The notes below the pieces were generated by a model. It worked only from the letters and a program-made list of their open reading frames with translations. It searched no databases and was not told where the DNA came from. 64,000 nt of DNA from Hyphomicrobiales bacterium. GTDB lineage: Bacteria > Pseudomonadota > Alphaproteobacteria > Rhizobiales > Rhizobiaceae. The position numbers were made by a program, and so were the translations under genes. The stretch covers positions 62,001-126,000 of the forward strand of contig UCFC01000035.1 in the NCBI GenBank assembly GCA_900471515.1, written 5' to 3'. Below are positions 1-7,231 of this stretch, piece by piece; position 1 is the stretch's first letter; each line of letters opens with the position of its first letter.

Positions 1-473
1 TAATGCGCCGGCTCCGCCTCGCCGCGGAGTTCGGCCAGCCTTCGCAGCGTCGCTTCGGTCGTCTCCGCCGGCAGATTGTCGATCTCGAAGAAGCCGCTCT
101 CGGCGATTTCCCAGTCGGGCGGCCGCGGCGCCGTCTGTTCCACGATAGCGCGGTAGAAGACCACATGGTCGCGCCGGGTGATATTGGTGTTGAAATAGAC
201 GTGAAAGAGCTGCGGCTTGCCGACGATCCTGAGATTGCCCTCCTCCCGCAATTCCTTGATCAGCGCTTCCTCTGCCGTCTCGTTGCGCTCCAGCCCGCCG
301 CCCGGCATGTGCCAGCCGCCGGTATAGCCGTGCCGAACGAGAAAGAGGCGTCCCTGCCCGTCGAAACAGGCTGCCCGGACCCCGATCGTCATGCCGCGCA
401 CGAGGGAAAAATACACATGCAGCAACCGCAACAACACTTTCGTGTGAAGGGGCCATCTTTGTTTGTCTGCCAT
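1..473 (-). CDS. NUDIX hydrolase, partial at the window edge
   Basis: Nudix-family (MutT-like) pyrophosphohydrolase; 157 complete codons are visible from an ATG at 473. The Nudix box runs over residues 59-81: a GX5E element (G59 to E65), seven residues, then KELREEGNL in place of the usual REUXEEXGU. The two Glu of the metal-binding EE pair (77-78) are present, but Arg is replaced by Lys73 and the late Gly by Asn80. Upstream HMPGGGLE is typical of the family. The last complete codon is His157 and the final two bases read TA, so the gene may stop exactly at the edge (TAA or TAG) or continue through a Tyr codon. Substrate cannot be told. It is divergent from the metallophosphoesterase, about 70 bp away. 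Confidence 0.8.
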   Translation of the reverse strand, partial: MADKQRWPLHTKVLLRLLHVYFSLVRGMTIGVRAACFDGQGRLFLVRHGYTGGWHMPGGGLERNETAEEALIKELREEGNLRIVGKPQLFHVYFNTNITRRDHVVFYRAIVEQTAPRPPDWEIAESGFFEIDNLPAETTEATLRRLAELRGEAEPAH

Positions 474-541
474 GGGTTCTTTCAGGTTCTCATCGCGCGG
501 ATGTGTTTGAATTGTAAATAAGCTGGTCTATGTGTCGTTGC

Positions 542-1450
542 ATGTTCAAGCTCGCGCATATCTCAGACGTCCATCTCGGACCCCTGCCCCGCCTTTCCAT
601 TCACGAACTTTTCTCAAAACGTATTACGGGCTTTGTGAACTGGCACCGCAACCGGCGCAAGCATCTTTTCGGCAGCACGCTCGATCTGCTGCTGGACGAT
701 ATCCGCTCCCATAAGGCCGATCATCTGGCCGTGACCGGCGACCTCGTCAACCTCGCAAGCGGCATCGAGATCCGCACCGCCGCAGCCTGGCTGCGCGAAC
801 TCGGCGATCCCGCCGCCACCTCGGTCGTACCCGGCAACCATGACGCCTATGTGCCGGGCGCCTACGAGAAGTCGATGCGCGCCTGGTACGATTACGTGCG
901 CGGCGACCTTGCTCCGCCGGAATGGGAGGAAGACCGGCACATTTTCCCCTACCTTCGCATCCGCGACAAGGTCGCAATCGTCGGCTGCTCGACCGCCGTC
1001 GCCACGCCGCCTTTTGCGGCCTCCGGCTTTTTCGGCGCGCGCCAGGCCCGCGAGACGGTCAACATGCTGCGCGCGGCCGGCGAGGCCGGCCTTTTCCGCG
1101 TCGTCATGATCCACCATCCGCCGATCCGCGGCGCGACCTCTTTCTACAAGCGCATGATCGGCATCCGCCGTTTCGCCGCCGTCGTTTCGACCGGCGGAGC
1201 CGAACTCGTGCTGCACGGCCATACTCATCTCAACACCCTCCACTGGCTGCGCGGACAGACTGGCCCGGTGCCGGTCGTCGGCATCGCCTCGGCCTCGCAG
1301 GGGCCGGGCGGCATCAAGCCTCCCGCCGCTTACAATCTCTTCTCCATTTCCGGTTCTCCCGGTGCCTGGGAAGTCAAGGGCGAACGTTTCAGCATCAATG
1401 ACACTGGCGATGGCATGAAACGGGAAAGCGCAGATATTTTCGCACTTTAG
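542..1450 (+). CDS. calcineurin-like metallophosphoesterase
   Basis: A 302-residue calcineurin-like phosphoesterase. The dinuclear metal centre motifs appear in order: SDVH near residue 8, GDLVNL around 67, GNHDAY around 100, HHPP near 190 and GHTHLN near 227, so the enzyme should be active on a phosphodiester or phosphomonoester. No signal peptide or membrane segment is seen, so it is probably cytoplasmic. The start at 542 (MFKLAHISD) is preferred because an in-frame ATG at 530 only adds MCRC and neither has a clear ribosome site. It stands alone and is transcribed away from the Nudix gene. Substrate is unknown; related rhizobial proteins are annotated only as phosphohydrolases. Confidence 0.82.
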   Translation: MFKLAHISDVHLGPLPRLSIHELFSKRITGFVNWHRNRRKHLFGSTLDLLLDDIRSHKADHLAVTGDLVNLASGIEIRTAAAWLRELGDPAATSVVPGNHDAYVPGAYEKSMRAWYDYVRGDLAPPEWEEDRHIFPYLRIRDKVAIVGCSTAVATPPFAASGFFGARQARETVNMLRAAGEAGLFRVVMIHHPPIRGATSFYKRMIGIRRFAAVVSTGGAELVLHGHTHLNTLHWLRGQTGPVPVVGIASASQGPGGIKPPAAYNLFSISGSPGAWEVKGERFSINDTGDGMKRESADIFAL

Positions 1451-1533
1451 CGGCGGTTTCGGAATCAATTCCGGCAGTCGTTGAATCACTATGTGAGGAG
1501 CGTTCGCCAGCCTCGCCGGCATCAGCAATAAAG

Positions 1534-1557
1534 GCCCGCGGGGCTCTTGGTATTTTT
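1534..1557 (+). terminator. possible terminator after the phosphoesterase
   Basis: A short GC-rich dyad (GGCCCGCGGGGC) is followed after several bases by TATTTTT. It lies between the phosphoesterase stop and the TPR gene. The stem is imperfect, so this is a weak call. Confidence 0.3.
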
Positions 1558-1610
1558 AGGCGTCGGCGTACAATTCAGCAACCGCAGCGCTTCAAAACGG
1601 AGTACGCCCG

Positions 1611-2171
1611 ATGACTTCTTCTCCTCATCGCCTGTGCAGACTTTCGCTTGTTTCCGCCTTTGCTCTCGGTCTGGCTACGTCCGCCTTCGCGGTCGGAGGC
1701 GGGAATGACGACACCTCCCCGCCGCAGAAAACCCAGACGACCAAGACCTGCACCAAGGGCAAGGTGTGGGATGCAAAGAAGAAGGAATGCGTCGATCCGA
1801 AGAAGCAGAGCTTCAACGATGACGATCTCTTCAATTTCGCCCGCGAATTCGCCTATGCCGGTCAGTACGAGAACGCCATCACGGTGCTCAATCTCGCCAG
1901 GAACCAGAACGATCCGCGCATCCTGAACTATCTCGGTTACGCCAATCGCAAGGCCGGCCGCATGGAACTCGGCATGTCCTACTACAGGAAGGCCCTGCAG
2001 CAGGACGAGAATTACATCCTCGCCCGCTCCTACATGGGCATGGCGCTTGCCGAGCAGGGCGACATTCAGGGCGCCCGCGTCCAGCTCGTCGAGATCCGCG
2101 ATCGCGGCGGCGAAAATACCTGGGCCTATCGCGCTCTGCTGCAGAGCCTGAACGGCTACAGGACATATTGA
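1611..2171 (+). CDS. secreted tetratricopeptide-repeat protein
   Basis: A 186-residue exported protein. An N-terminal signal peptide (basic start, hydrophobic stretch about residues 10-26 ending SAFA) is followed by a Thr/Lys-rich linker with two Cys in a C-T-K-G-K-V-W-D ... E-C-V-D pattern near residues 48-62. The rest (about 70-180) is TPR-like helical hairpins, with segments such as NYLGYANRKAGRMELGMSYY and ARSYMGMALAEQGD. A GGAG ribosome site sits 8 bases before the ATG. TPR proteins of this size usually act as periplasmic scaffolds. The two-Cys linker may form a disulphide. No operon partner is seen and the specific role is unknown. Confidence 0.75.
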   Translation: MTSSPHRLCRLSLVSAFALGLATSAFAVGGGNDDTSPPQKTQTTKTCTKGKVWDAKKKECVDPKKQSFNDDDLFNFAREFAYAGQYENAITVLNLARNQNDPRILNYLGYANRKAGRMELGMSYYRKALQQDENYILARSYMGMALAEQGDIQGARVQLVEIRDRGGENTWAYRALLQSLNGYRTY

Positions 2172-2322
2172 GACAAGCTCCGCGGGATATGGTGCGGAAA
2201 TCCCCTGGGAAGGGATGGATGAATTGAACCCCGCGCTTGCGAAATACAGGCGACTTGCTCCATAAAAGCCGCCTGCATGGCCGGGGTGCATACGAAGCAG
2301 CTATGAATTTCGGCCAATGTGA

Positions 2323-2853
2323 ATGCTTCTTGGAAAGACCATGCGCCAACCCGCAGCCACCACCGATATCCGGCGTGATCTCGTCGGCCTCCTGCCCCGC
2401 CTCCGCCGCTTTGCCATCACGCTCGCGGGAGAGACGGCTGCGGCCGACGAACTGGTTCAGGCGGTCTGTCTGCGCGCCATTTCCAGGGGCAATCAGTGGA
2501 ACGGCGAAGGCCGGCTGGAAAGCTGGATCTATACGCTGGCCCGCCAGCAATGGGCGGAAGACAGCCGCAAGCGCAAGCCGCGTCCGGTGGCCCGAGGCAA
2601 CGTGACCGATATCCGCGACGCCATTCGCGACCGCACGGCAGCCGTCGATACCGACGCCCTGCACCGCATGCTCGCTGAAATGCCCGAGGGCGTCGCCAGC
2701 ATCTTCCTGCTGATCGACGTGGAAGGCCACAGCTACCAGCAGGCCTCCGAAATCATGGGCATCGCCATCGGCAACATTGCCGGTCAGCTTGCGACGGCGC
2801 GACTCCATTTCGCCGCATTGTCCGGCCACAATCCGCCCGTCCACAGGTACTGA
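2323..2853 (+). CDS. ECF-family RNA polymerase sigma factor
   Basis: A sigma-70 factor of the extracytoplasmic function class, 176 residues. Region 2 covers roughly residues 17-75 (LLPRLRRFAITLAG, then AADELVQ and ESWIYTLARQQW). Region 4 covers about 110-165, with MPEGVASIFLLIDVEGHSYQ and a helix-turn-helix in QASEIMGIAIGNIAGQLATA. The start could also be the ATG at 2341 (MRQPAAT), where GGAAAG lies just upstream but only three bases away; 2323 has no visible ribosome site. The next gene, five bases downstream, encodes a membrane protein that looks like its anti-sigma factor, so the two are almost certainly co-transcribed. It is not obviously EcfG, because no PhyR or NepR gene is nearby. The inducing signal is unknown. 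Confidence 0.85.
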   Translation: MLLGKTMRQPAATTDIRRDLVGLLPRLRRFAITLAGETAAADELVQAVCLRAISRGNQWNGEGRLESWIYTLARQQWAEDSRKRKPRPVARGNVTDIRDAIRDRTAAVDTDALHRMLAEMPEGVASIFLLIDVEGHSYQQASEIMGIAIGNIAGQLATARLHFAALSGHNPPVHRY

Positions 2854-2858
2854 CTGAT

Positions 2859-3698
2859 TTGCTCGATTTCAAAAAACAGCCGCTCGAAGCCCAGCTCGCC
2901 GCCCTCCTCGACGGCGAAACCACGCCGGAACAGAAGCTGGAACTGGAAAGCCGGCTGGCAACGGACGAAAACGCCCGCAAGATCTACGACAAACTGCGCC
3001 ACGGCGTCGATTTCGGCCGGCGCAAACTGGACGACATGCTGAAAGAGCCCGTTCCGCTGGCACTTGTCCGTTCCATCAAGAGCACGCAACCGCCGAAGAC
3101 GCCGATCGCCCAGCGCAACGCGCGCCCGCAGCTCAAGCTCGCGCCGAACGGCCGCCAGGCGCTTGCGGCCGCCCTCATTCTCTTCGTCGTCGGCGGTGGC
3201 ATCGGCTATTTCATCGGCAATGCACCTGATGCGGACGAGGCCGCGCCTGTCGCAGCGAGCCCGCAGGTCAACACCAATGACTGGCTGGGGGACGTCACGG
3301 CCTTCCAGCGGCTGCTCGTGCGCCAGCCGCGTCATCTTGTCGAGGTGCCGGCCTCGCAGGCCGAAGAAATTTCCTCCTGGCTGACGACCGCAATCGGCGT
3401 TCCGTTCCGCGTGCCGGATCTTTCCGCCGAATCCTGGACCTTCCAGGGCGCCCGCGTGATCCTTGGCGACAACCGCCCCGTCGGCCAGCTCGTTTATTCC
3501 AATACCGATGGTGACATTATCTCGATCTGTTTCCGCAAGGACGCGCAGCCCCCGGAAACGGAGGACTTCAAGGAGACGATCCGCGACGAGATCGGCCTCG
3601 TGACCTGGCACAATGCGGGCACGTCCTATGTGCTGGCCGGCCCCTCCGCCGAAGCCACGCTCGGCCAGCTCGCCATGGAAATCGCCGCCGCCATCTGA
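2859..3698 (+). CDS. membrane anti-sigma factor, partner of the upstream ECF sigma
   Basis: A 279-residue protein starting at a TTG (2859), five bases after the sigma-factor stop, consistent with translational coupling. The first 60 residues resemble the cytoplasmic anti-sigma domain (LAALLDGETTPEQKLELE). One membrane helix follows at about 104-123 (ALAAALILFVVGGGIGYFIG), leaving a C-terminal periplasmic domain of roughly 150 residues. I do not see the HxxxCxxC zinc motif of ZAS-type anti-sigma factors, so zinc- or redox-based release is unlikely. Control by regulated proteolysis or direct ligand sensing in the periplasm is more plausible, but that is inference. The stop lies three bases from that of the convergent oxidoreductase. 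Confidence 0.75.
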   Translation: MLDFKKQPLEAQLAALLDGETTPEQKLELESRLATDENARKIYDKLRHGVDFGRRKLDDMLKEPVPLALVRSIKSTQPPKTPIAQRNARPQLKLAPNGRQALAAALILFVVGGGIGYFIGNAPDADEAAPVAASPQVNTNDWLGDVTAFQRLLVRQPRHLVEVPASQAEEISSWLTTAIGVPFRVPDLSAESWTFQGARVILGDNRPVGQLVYSNTDGDIISICFRKDAQPPETEDFKETIRDEIGLVTWHNAGTSYVLAGPSAEATLGQLAMEIAAAI

Positions 3699-3701
3699 CG
3701 G

Positions 3702-4682
3702 TTAGGGCACCAGAACGACTTTTCCGCTGACCCGCCGCTCCTCGAGCGCACGATGTGCCCTTGCGGCCTCATCAAGCGAAAACCGGCCGCCATGCACGAT
3801 TTTCAGCGCGCCCGATGCGGCAAGATCGAAGAGGATGCCGAGATCAGCTCTCCATCTGTCCGCCGCAATCAGCGGCAGGAGTGAAAAGCCCTTCAGCGAC
3901 TGGTTGATATCCAGCATCGAGCGAATCGCGGAAAGCTCCAGCGAGAACCGGCCCATAGCCGCAAACAGCATTTCGCCGGCGGGAGCAAGTGCAGCCACAG
4001 ACGCCCGCGCGATCTCACCGCCGACCGTCTCGTAGATGACATCGGCTCCCTGCCCTCCAGTCCTCGCCCTGACAGCGCCCGCCCACTCTGCGGCGGTGTA
4101 ATCGACGGCGAGGTCGGCGCCGAGTGCGAGCGCGGACTGCCGCTTCGCTTCGCTGCCGGCTGCGGCAATGACCATGCCTGCCCCCTCGAACCTGGCGAGC
4201 TGCAGCAACAGAGACCCAACCCCACCGGCGGCAGCATTGACAAGCACCACCTTTTCCTTCGGCGGGCTGCGACGCACCATGTGCAGCGCCGTCAGGCCCT
4301 GCACCATTAGCGCCGTCGCATCCGCAAAGGAAAGGCCATCCGGCAGACGCATTGCCGCTGCGGCTTCCGCAGCCACATATTCCGCATATCCGCCGAAGCC
4401 ACGCCCGATTGCAAAGAGCGGCACGGCGACGCGTGCGCCAATCAGCGACGGATCGGTATCCGTCCCCAGTTCCTCCACGATTCCAGCCACTTCCACACCG
4501 GGAAAGGCAGGCAACGGCGGAGAAACTGCATAACGATCCGCCCGCATCAGAACCTCGAAGAAATTGACGCCGGCGGCATGGACACGCACAAGCACCTCTC
4601 CGCGCCCGGGCTTCGGGATCGGCACGTCTACGGTTTCGAGAACGTCAGGCGGACCGAAGCGGCGGAACTGGACGAGTTTCAT
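3702..4682 (-). CDS. zinc-type alcohol dehydrogenase-like NADPH:quinone oxidoreductase
   Basis: Medium-chain dehydrogenase/reductase of the quinone oxidoreductase branch, 326 residues. An N-terminal GroES-like domain (PGRGEVLVRVHAAGVNF) is followed by a Rossmann fold carrying NAAAGGVGSLLLQLA at about 149-163, the AxxGGVG dinucleotide motif of this branch. The catalytic and structural zinc ligands of true alcohol dehydrogenases are not evident, which fits the zinc-free QOR subfamily. It is divergent from an HxlR-type regulator, an arrangement often seen where the regulator responds to electrophiles or quinones and controls the reductase. Electron acceptor unknown. Confidence 0.82.
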   Translation of the reverse strand: MKLVQFRRFGPPDVLETVDVPIPKPGRGEVLVRVHAAGVNFFEVLMRADRYAVSPPLPAFPGVEVAGIVEELGTDTDPSLIGARVAVPLFAIGRGFGGYAEYVAAEAAAAMRLPDGLSFADATALMVQGLTALHMVRRSPPKEKVVLVNAAAGGVGSLLLQLARFEGAGMVIAAAGSEAKRQSALALGADLAVDYTAAEWAGAVRARTGGQGADVIYETVGGEIARASVAALAPAGEMLFAAMGRFSLELSAIRSMLDINQSLKGFSLLPLIAADRWRADLGILFDLAASGALKIVHGGRFSLDEAARAHRALEERRVSGKVVLVP

Positions 4683-4780
4683 TGACAGACCTCACGTTTG
4701 ATGGCGTGAAGCACGCTGTAGCACTCGATTTACGGATCAAAATACACACATATCAGTGCCATACCCACCAGGAGGTGACC

Positions 4781-5170
4781 ATGCCCGAGCCCATGAAAAG
4801 ATTGCCAAGACTGCCTGTGGAACGGGCCTTGAAGGTCATTTCCGGGCGATGGAAGCCCGTGATCCTCTATCATGTCTTCTCAGGACCGAAGCGGCTTTCG
4901 CAGCTCAAGCGCATGATGCCCGAGATCACCCAGAAGGTGCTGATCCAGCAATTGCGGGAGATGGAGGAGCACGGGCTCATACACCGGGAAATCTTTGCGG
5001 AAGTGCCGGCACGGGTGGAGTATACGGCAACCGAACTCGGGCTCGGGCTGGAACCGATCCTCCTTGCTCTCTGCCGGTGGGGACAAAACCACGCGCAAGC
5101 ACAGGGCGAGCTCGATGAACTCGCCGATTGCATTGTCAGGCCGCGCCACCCCGAGGCGATCGCGGCCTGA
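4781..5170 (+). CDS. HxlR-family winged-helix regulator
   Basis: A 129-residue HxlR-type DNA-binding protein. The ATG at 4781 is chosen because a near-perfect AGGAGGTGA (4770-4778) precedes it; the frame stays open back to 4682 but without support. The family pattern is clear: VERALKVISGRWKPVILYHV, then PKRLSQLKRMMPEITQKVLI and REMEEHGLI. Many HxlR/YodB regulators sense reactive aldehydes or quinones through a Cys just before the V-E-x-A-L motif. Here that place holds Leu (RLPVERAL), so a thiol switch at this position is absent. The divergent spacer contains GCGTG-AAG-CACGC (4704-4716) and a wider TTTGAT...ATCAAA pair (4697-4741), either of which could be its operator for control of itself and the oxidoreductase. 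Confidence 0.82.
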   Translation: MPEPMKRLPRLPVERALKVISGRWKPVILYHVFSGPKRLSQLKRMMPEITQKVLIQQLREMEEHGLIHREIFAEVPARVEYTATELGLGLEPILLALCRWGQNHAQAQGELDELADCIVRPRHPEAIAA

Positions 5171-5179
5171 TCAGAATGT

Positions 5180-6904
5180 TCAGGCCTTGCCGGCCTTCAC
5201 CTCGAGCACGCGGTTGGCAGCCGACACGATCGCTTCGAGCGATGCGGCGACGATGTTGGTGTTGATGCCCGCACCGAAAAGCTTGCCGCCCGGATAGGAC
5301 GTCTCGACGTAGGAGATGGCGGCGGCATTCGAGCCGTGCTGCAGCGAGTGCTCCGAATAATCCTCGACCGACATCTCGATGCCGAGATAGTGCGACAGCG
5401 CATTGATGAAGCCGTCGATCGGGCCGTTGCCGCGGCCTTCGATACGCTTGATCTCGCCCCTGTCGGTAATCTCGGCCGCCACGATCCGCTGCCCCTTGTG
5501 CTCCGTATCGGGATAGGTGTGGTGGTCGACGAACTTGAGGCGGGCGCCCGGCTGGGTCACGTAACGCTCGATGAAACGGTCGTGGATACGCTTGGAGGGA
5601 AGCTCCTTGCCCTCTTCGTCGGTGATGCGCTGGATGTCCTCGCGGAATTCGACCTGCAGGTTACGCGGCAGGTTGAGCCCGTAATCCTGCTGCAGGATAT
5701 AGGCGATGCCGCCCTTGCCCGACTGCGAATTGATGCGGATGATCGCCTCGTAGGAACGGCCGACATCACGCGGGTCGATCGGCAGGTAGGGCACTTCCCA
5801 GACCGGATGGTTGGCGACCTGCGCCGCCTTCATGCCCTTGTTGATCGCGTCCTGGTGCGAGCCGGAGAAAGCCGTATAGACCAGTTCGCCCACATAGGGG
5901 TGACGCTCGGCGATCGCCATCTGGTTGGAATATTCGAACACTTCCTTGATGCGCTCGATGTTGGAGCAGTCGATTTCCGGATCGACGCCCTGCGTGAACA
6001 TGTTGAGCGCCATGGTGACGACATCGACATTGCCGGTGCGCTCGCCATTGCCGAAGAGCGTGCCTTCGACACGGTCGGCGCCTGCCAGCAGCGCCAGTTC
6101 GGCCGCGGCAATACCGGTGCCGCGGTCATTATGCGGATGCAGCGAGATGATCAGGTTTTCCCTGTTGTCGAGGTTGCGGCACATCCATTCGATCTGGTCG
6201 GCATAGACGTTCGGCGTCGCCATTTCGACGGTCGAGGGCAGGTTGATGATGAGCTTGTTGTCGGGCGTCGGCTCTACGACCTCGATGACGGCATTGCAGA
6301 TTTCCAGCGCCACATCCAGCTCGGTGCCGGTAAAGCTTTCCGGCGAATATTCGAAACGGTAGCCGCCGCCGGCCTTGGCCGCCATGTCGGTAATCATCTT
6401 GGCGGCATCGACGGCGATCTGCTTGATGCCCTGCACATCCTTGCCGAAGACCACGCGGCGCTGCAGTTCGCTGGTGGAATTGTAGAAATGCACGATCGGC
6501 CGGTTGGCGCCCTGCAATGCCTCGAAGGTGCGCGTGATCAGCTCGGGGCGGCACTGCACCAGCACCTGCAACGATACGTCGTCGGGCACGTTGCCCTCTT
6601 CCACGCACCAGCGGGCAAAATCGAAATCGGTCTGCGAGGCCGACGGAAAACCGATCTCGATTTCCTTGAAGCCCATTTCCAAGAGCAGGTGGAACATGCG
6701 CGCCTTGCGGTCATGGCCCATCGGATCGACGAGCGCCTGGTTGCCGTCGCGCAGATCGACGGAGCACCAGATCGGCGCCTTGGTGATGGTCTTGGTCGGC
6801 CAGGTGCGGTCAGGGATATTCACCTGCGGATAGGGCCGGTATTTGACGGCGGCGTCGGGCATGCCCTTGGCGCCTGCGGAGGATCGGCTGGTGTTCGTGT
6901 CCAT
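5180..6904 (-). CDS. leuA: 2-isopropylmalate synthase
   Basis: First committed enzyme of leucine synthesis: condenses 2-oxoisovalerate with acetyl-CoA. 574 residues, the long LeuA form. The TIM-barrel domain carries DLRDGNQAL (substrate and metal binding, near 45) and the second signature with HPHNDRGTG followed by GADRVEGTLFGNGERTGN. The C-terminal 150 residues form the linker and LeuA dimer domain where leucine feedback acts. The start at 6904 is preceded by GAGGAG at good spacing. About 280 bases upstream lies a leucine-rich leader peptide with an attenuator hairpin, so expression is probably controlled by leucyl-tRNA supply. It converges on the HxlR gene with a gap of only nine bases. Confidence 0.96.
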   Translation of the reverse strand: MDTNTSRSSAGAKGMPDAAVKYRPYPQVNIPDRTWPTKTITKAPIWCSVDLRDGNQALVDPMGHDRKARMFHLLLEMGFKEIEIGFPSASQTDFDFARWCVEEGNVPDDVSLQVLVQCRPELITRTFEALQGANRPIVHFYNSTSELQRRVVFGKDVQGIKQIAVDAAKMITDMAAKAGGGYRFEYSPESFTGTELDVALEICNAVIEVVEPTPDNKLIINLPSTVEMATPNVYADQIEWMCRNLDNRENLIISLHPHNDRGTGIAAAELALLAGADRVEGTLFGNGERTGNVDVVTMALNMFTQGVDPEIDCSNIERIKEVFEYSNQMAIAERHPYVGELVYTAFSGSHQDAINKGMKAAQVANHPVWEVPYLPIDPRDVGRSYEAIIRINSQSGKGGIAYILQQDYGLNLPRNLQVEFREDIQRITDEEGKELPSKRIHDRFIERYVTQPGARLKFVDHHTYPDTEHKGQRIVAAEITDRGEIKRIEGRGNGPIDGFINALSHYLGIEMSVEDYSEHSLQHGSNAAAISYVETSYPGGKLFGAGINTNIVAASLEAIVSAANRVLEVKAGKA

Positions 6905-7019
6905 TGTCTTGTCTCCTCGTCCCGGCATTTGCCCCGCCTCTTAGCCGATCATATCTGGCTTGGCGACAGCAAATGCGGACCTTTGATCGGTCGTTTGGTC
7001 AATTTTGAAAGTGAGTCGC

Positions 7020-7063
7020 GAGGAGCGATGGCCGGGCGGGCTTTCGGCCGCCGGGCGCTCCTC
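7020..7063 (-). terminator. leuA attenuator hairpin
   Basis: On the minus strand a long stem-loop begins at the leader peptide stop codon: outer arms GAGGAGCG and CGCTCCTC (8 bp, perfect) enclose GC-rich arms (GCCCGGCGGCC opposite GCCCGCCCGGC) with a GAAA-type loop. The following bases (CGACTCACTTTC) give only a weak U-tract, so termination may be leaky or Rho-assisted. Its place between leader peptide and leuA fits a transcription attenuator. Confidence 0.65.
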
Positions 7064-7187
7064 AAAGGACCCGGCAACCGCGCGTAAGGCCGAGGAGAAG
7101 AAGCGAGGTAAGGGCACGCGTATTGTCACGCAGGGCCGTGCGGCCGCGTGCAATCGTCTCGGAAATCCGTGCGCCTGTGTTCTTCAT
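7062..7187 (-). CDS. leuL: leucine-rich leader peptide of leuA
   Basis: A 41-residue peptide starting MKNTGARISETIARGR and ending LTSLLLLGLTRGCRVL. Seven of the last 23 residues are Leu, including four in a row (codons CTT CTT CTC CTC at 7092-7103). Its stop codon overlaps the foot of a strong hairpin and leuA follows 157 bases later on the same strand. This is the arrangement of an amino-acid attenuator: ribosomes stalling at the Leu run when charged leucyl-tRNA is scarce would alter folding of the hairpin. The ATG lies seven bases after the -10 element, so the message probably begins at or next to the AUG and has no ribosome binding site. Seen directly: the ORF, the Leu run, the hairpin and the promoter spacing. 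Inferred: function. Confidence 0.8.
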   Translation of the reverse strand: MKNTGARISETIARGRTALRDNTRALTSLLLLGLTRGCRVL

Positions 7188-7194
7188 GACCGCG

Positions 7195-7223
7195 CTTATA
7201 GCCTCCGCCGGAAATTCCGGCAA
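7195..7223 (-). promoter_or_regulatory. leuL-leuA sigma-70 promoter with embedded palindrome
   Basis: On the minus strand TTGCCG (7218-7223) and TATAAG (7195-7200) are separated by exactly 17 bases and the leader ATG begins seven bases further on. The spacer overlaps a perfect 15-bp palindrome, GCCGGAA-A-TTCCGGC (7207-7221), that also covers part of the -35. It starts nine bases after the benE stop codon. Confidence 0.7.
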
Positions 7224-7231
7224 CCCCTCGC

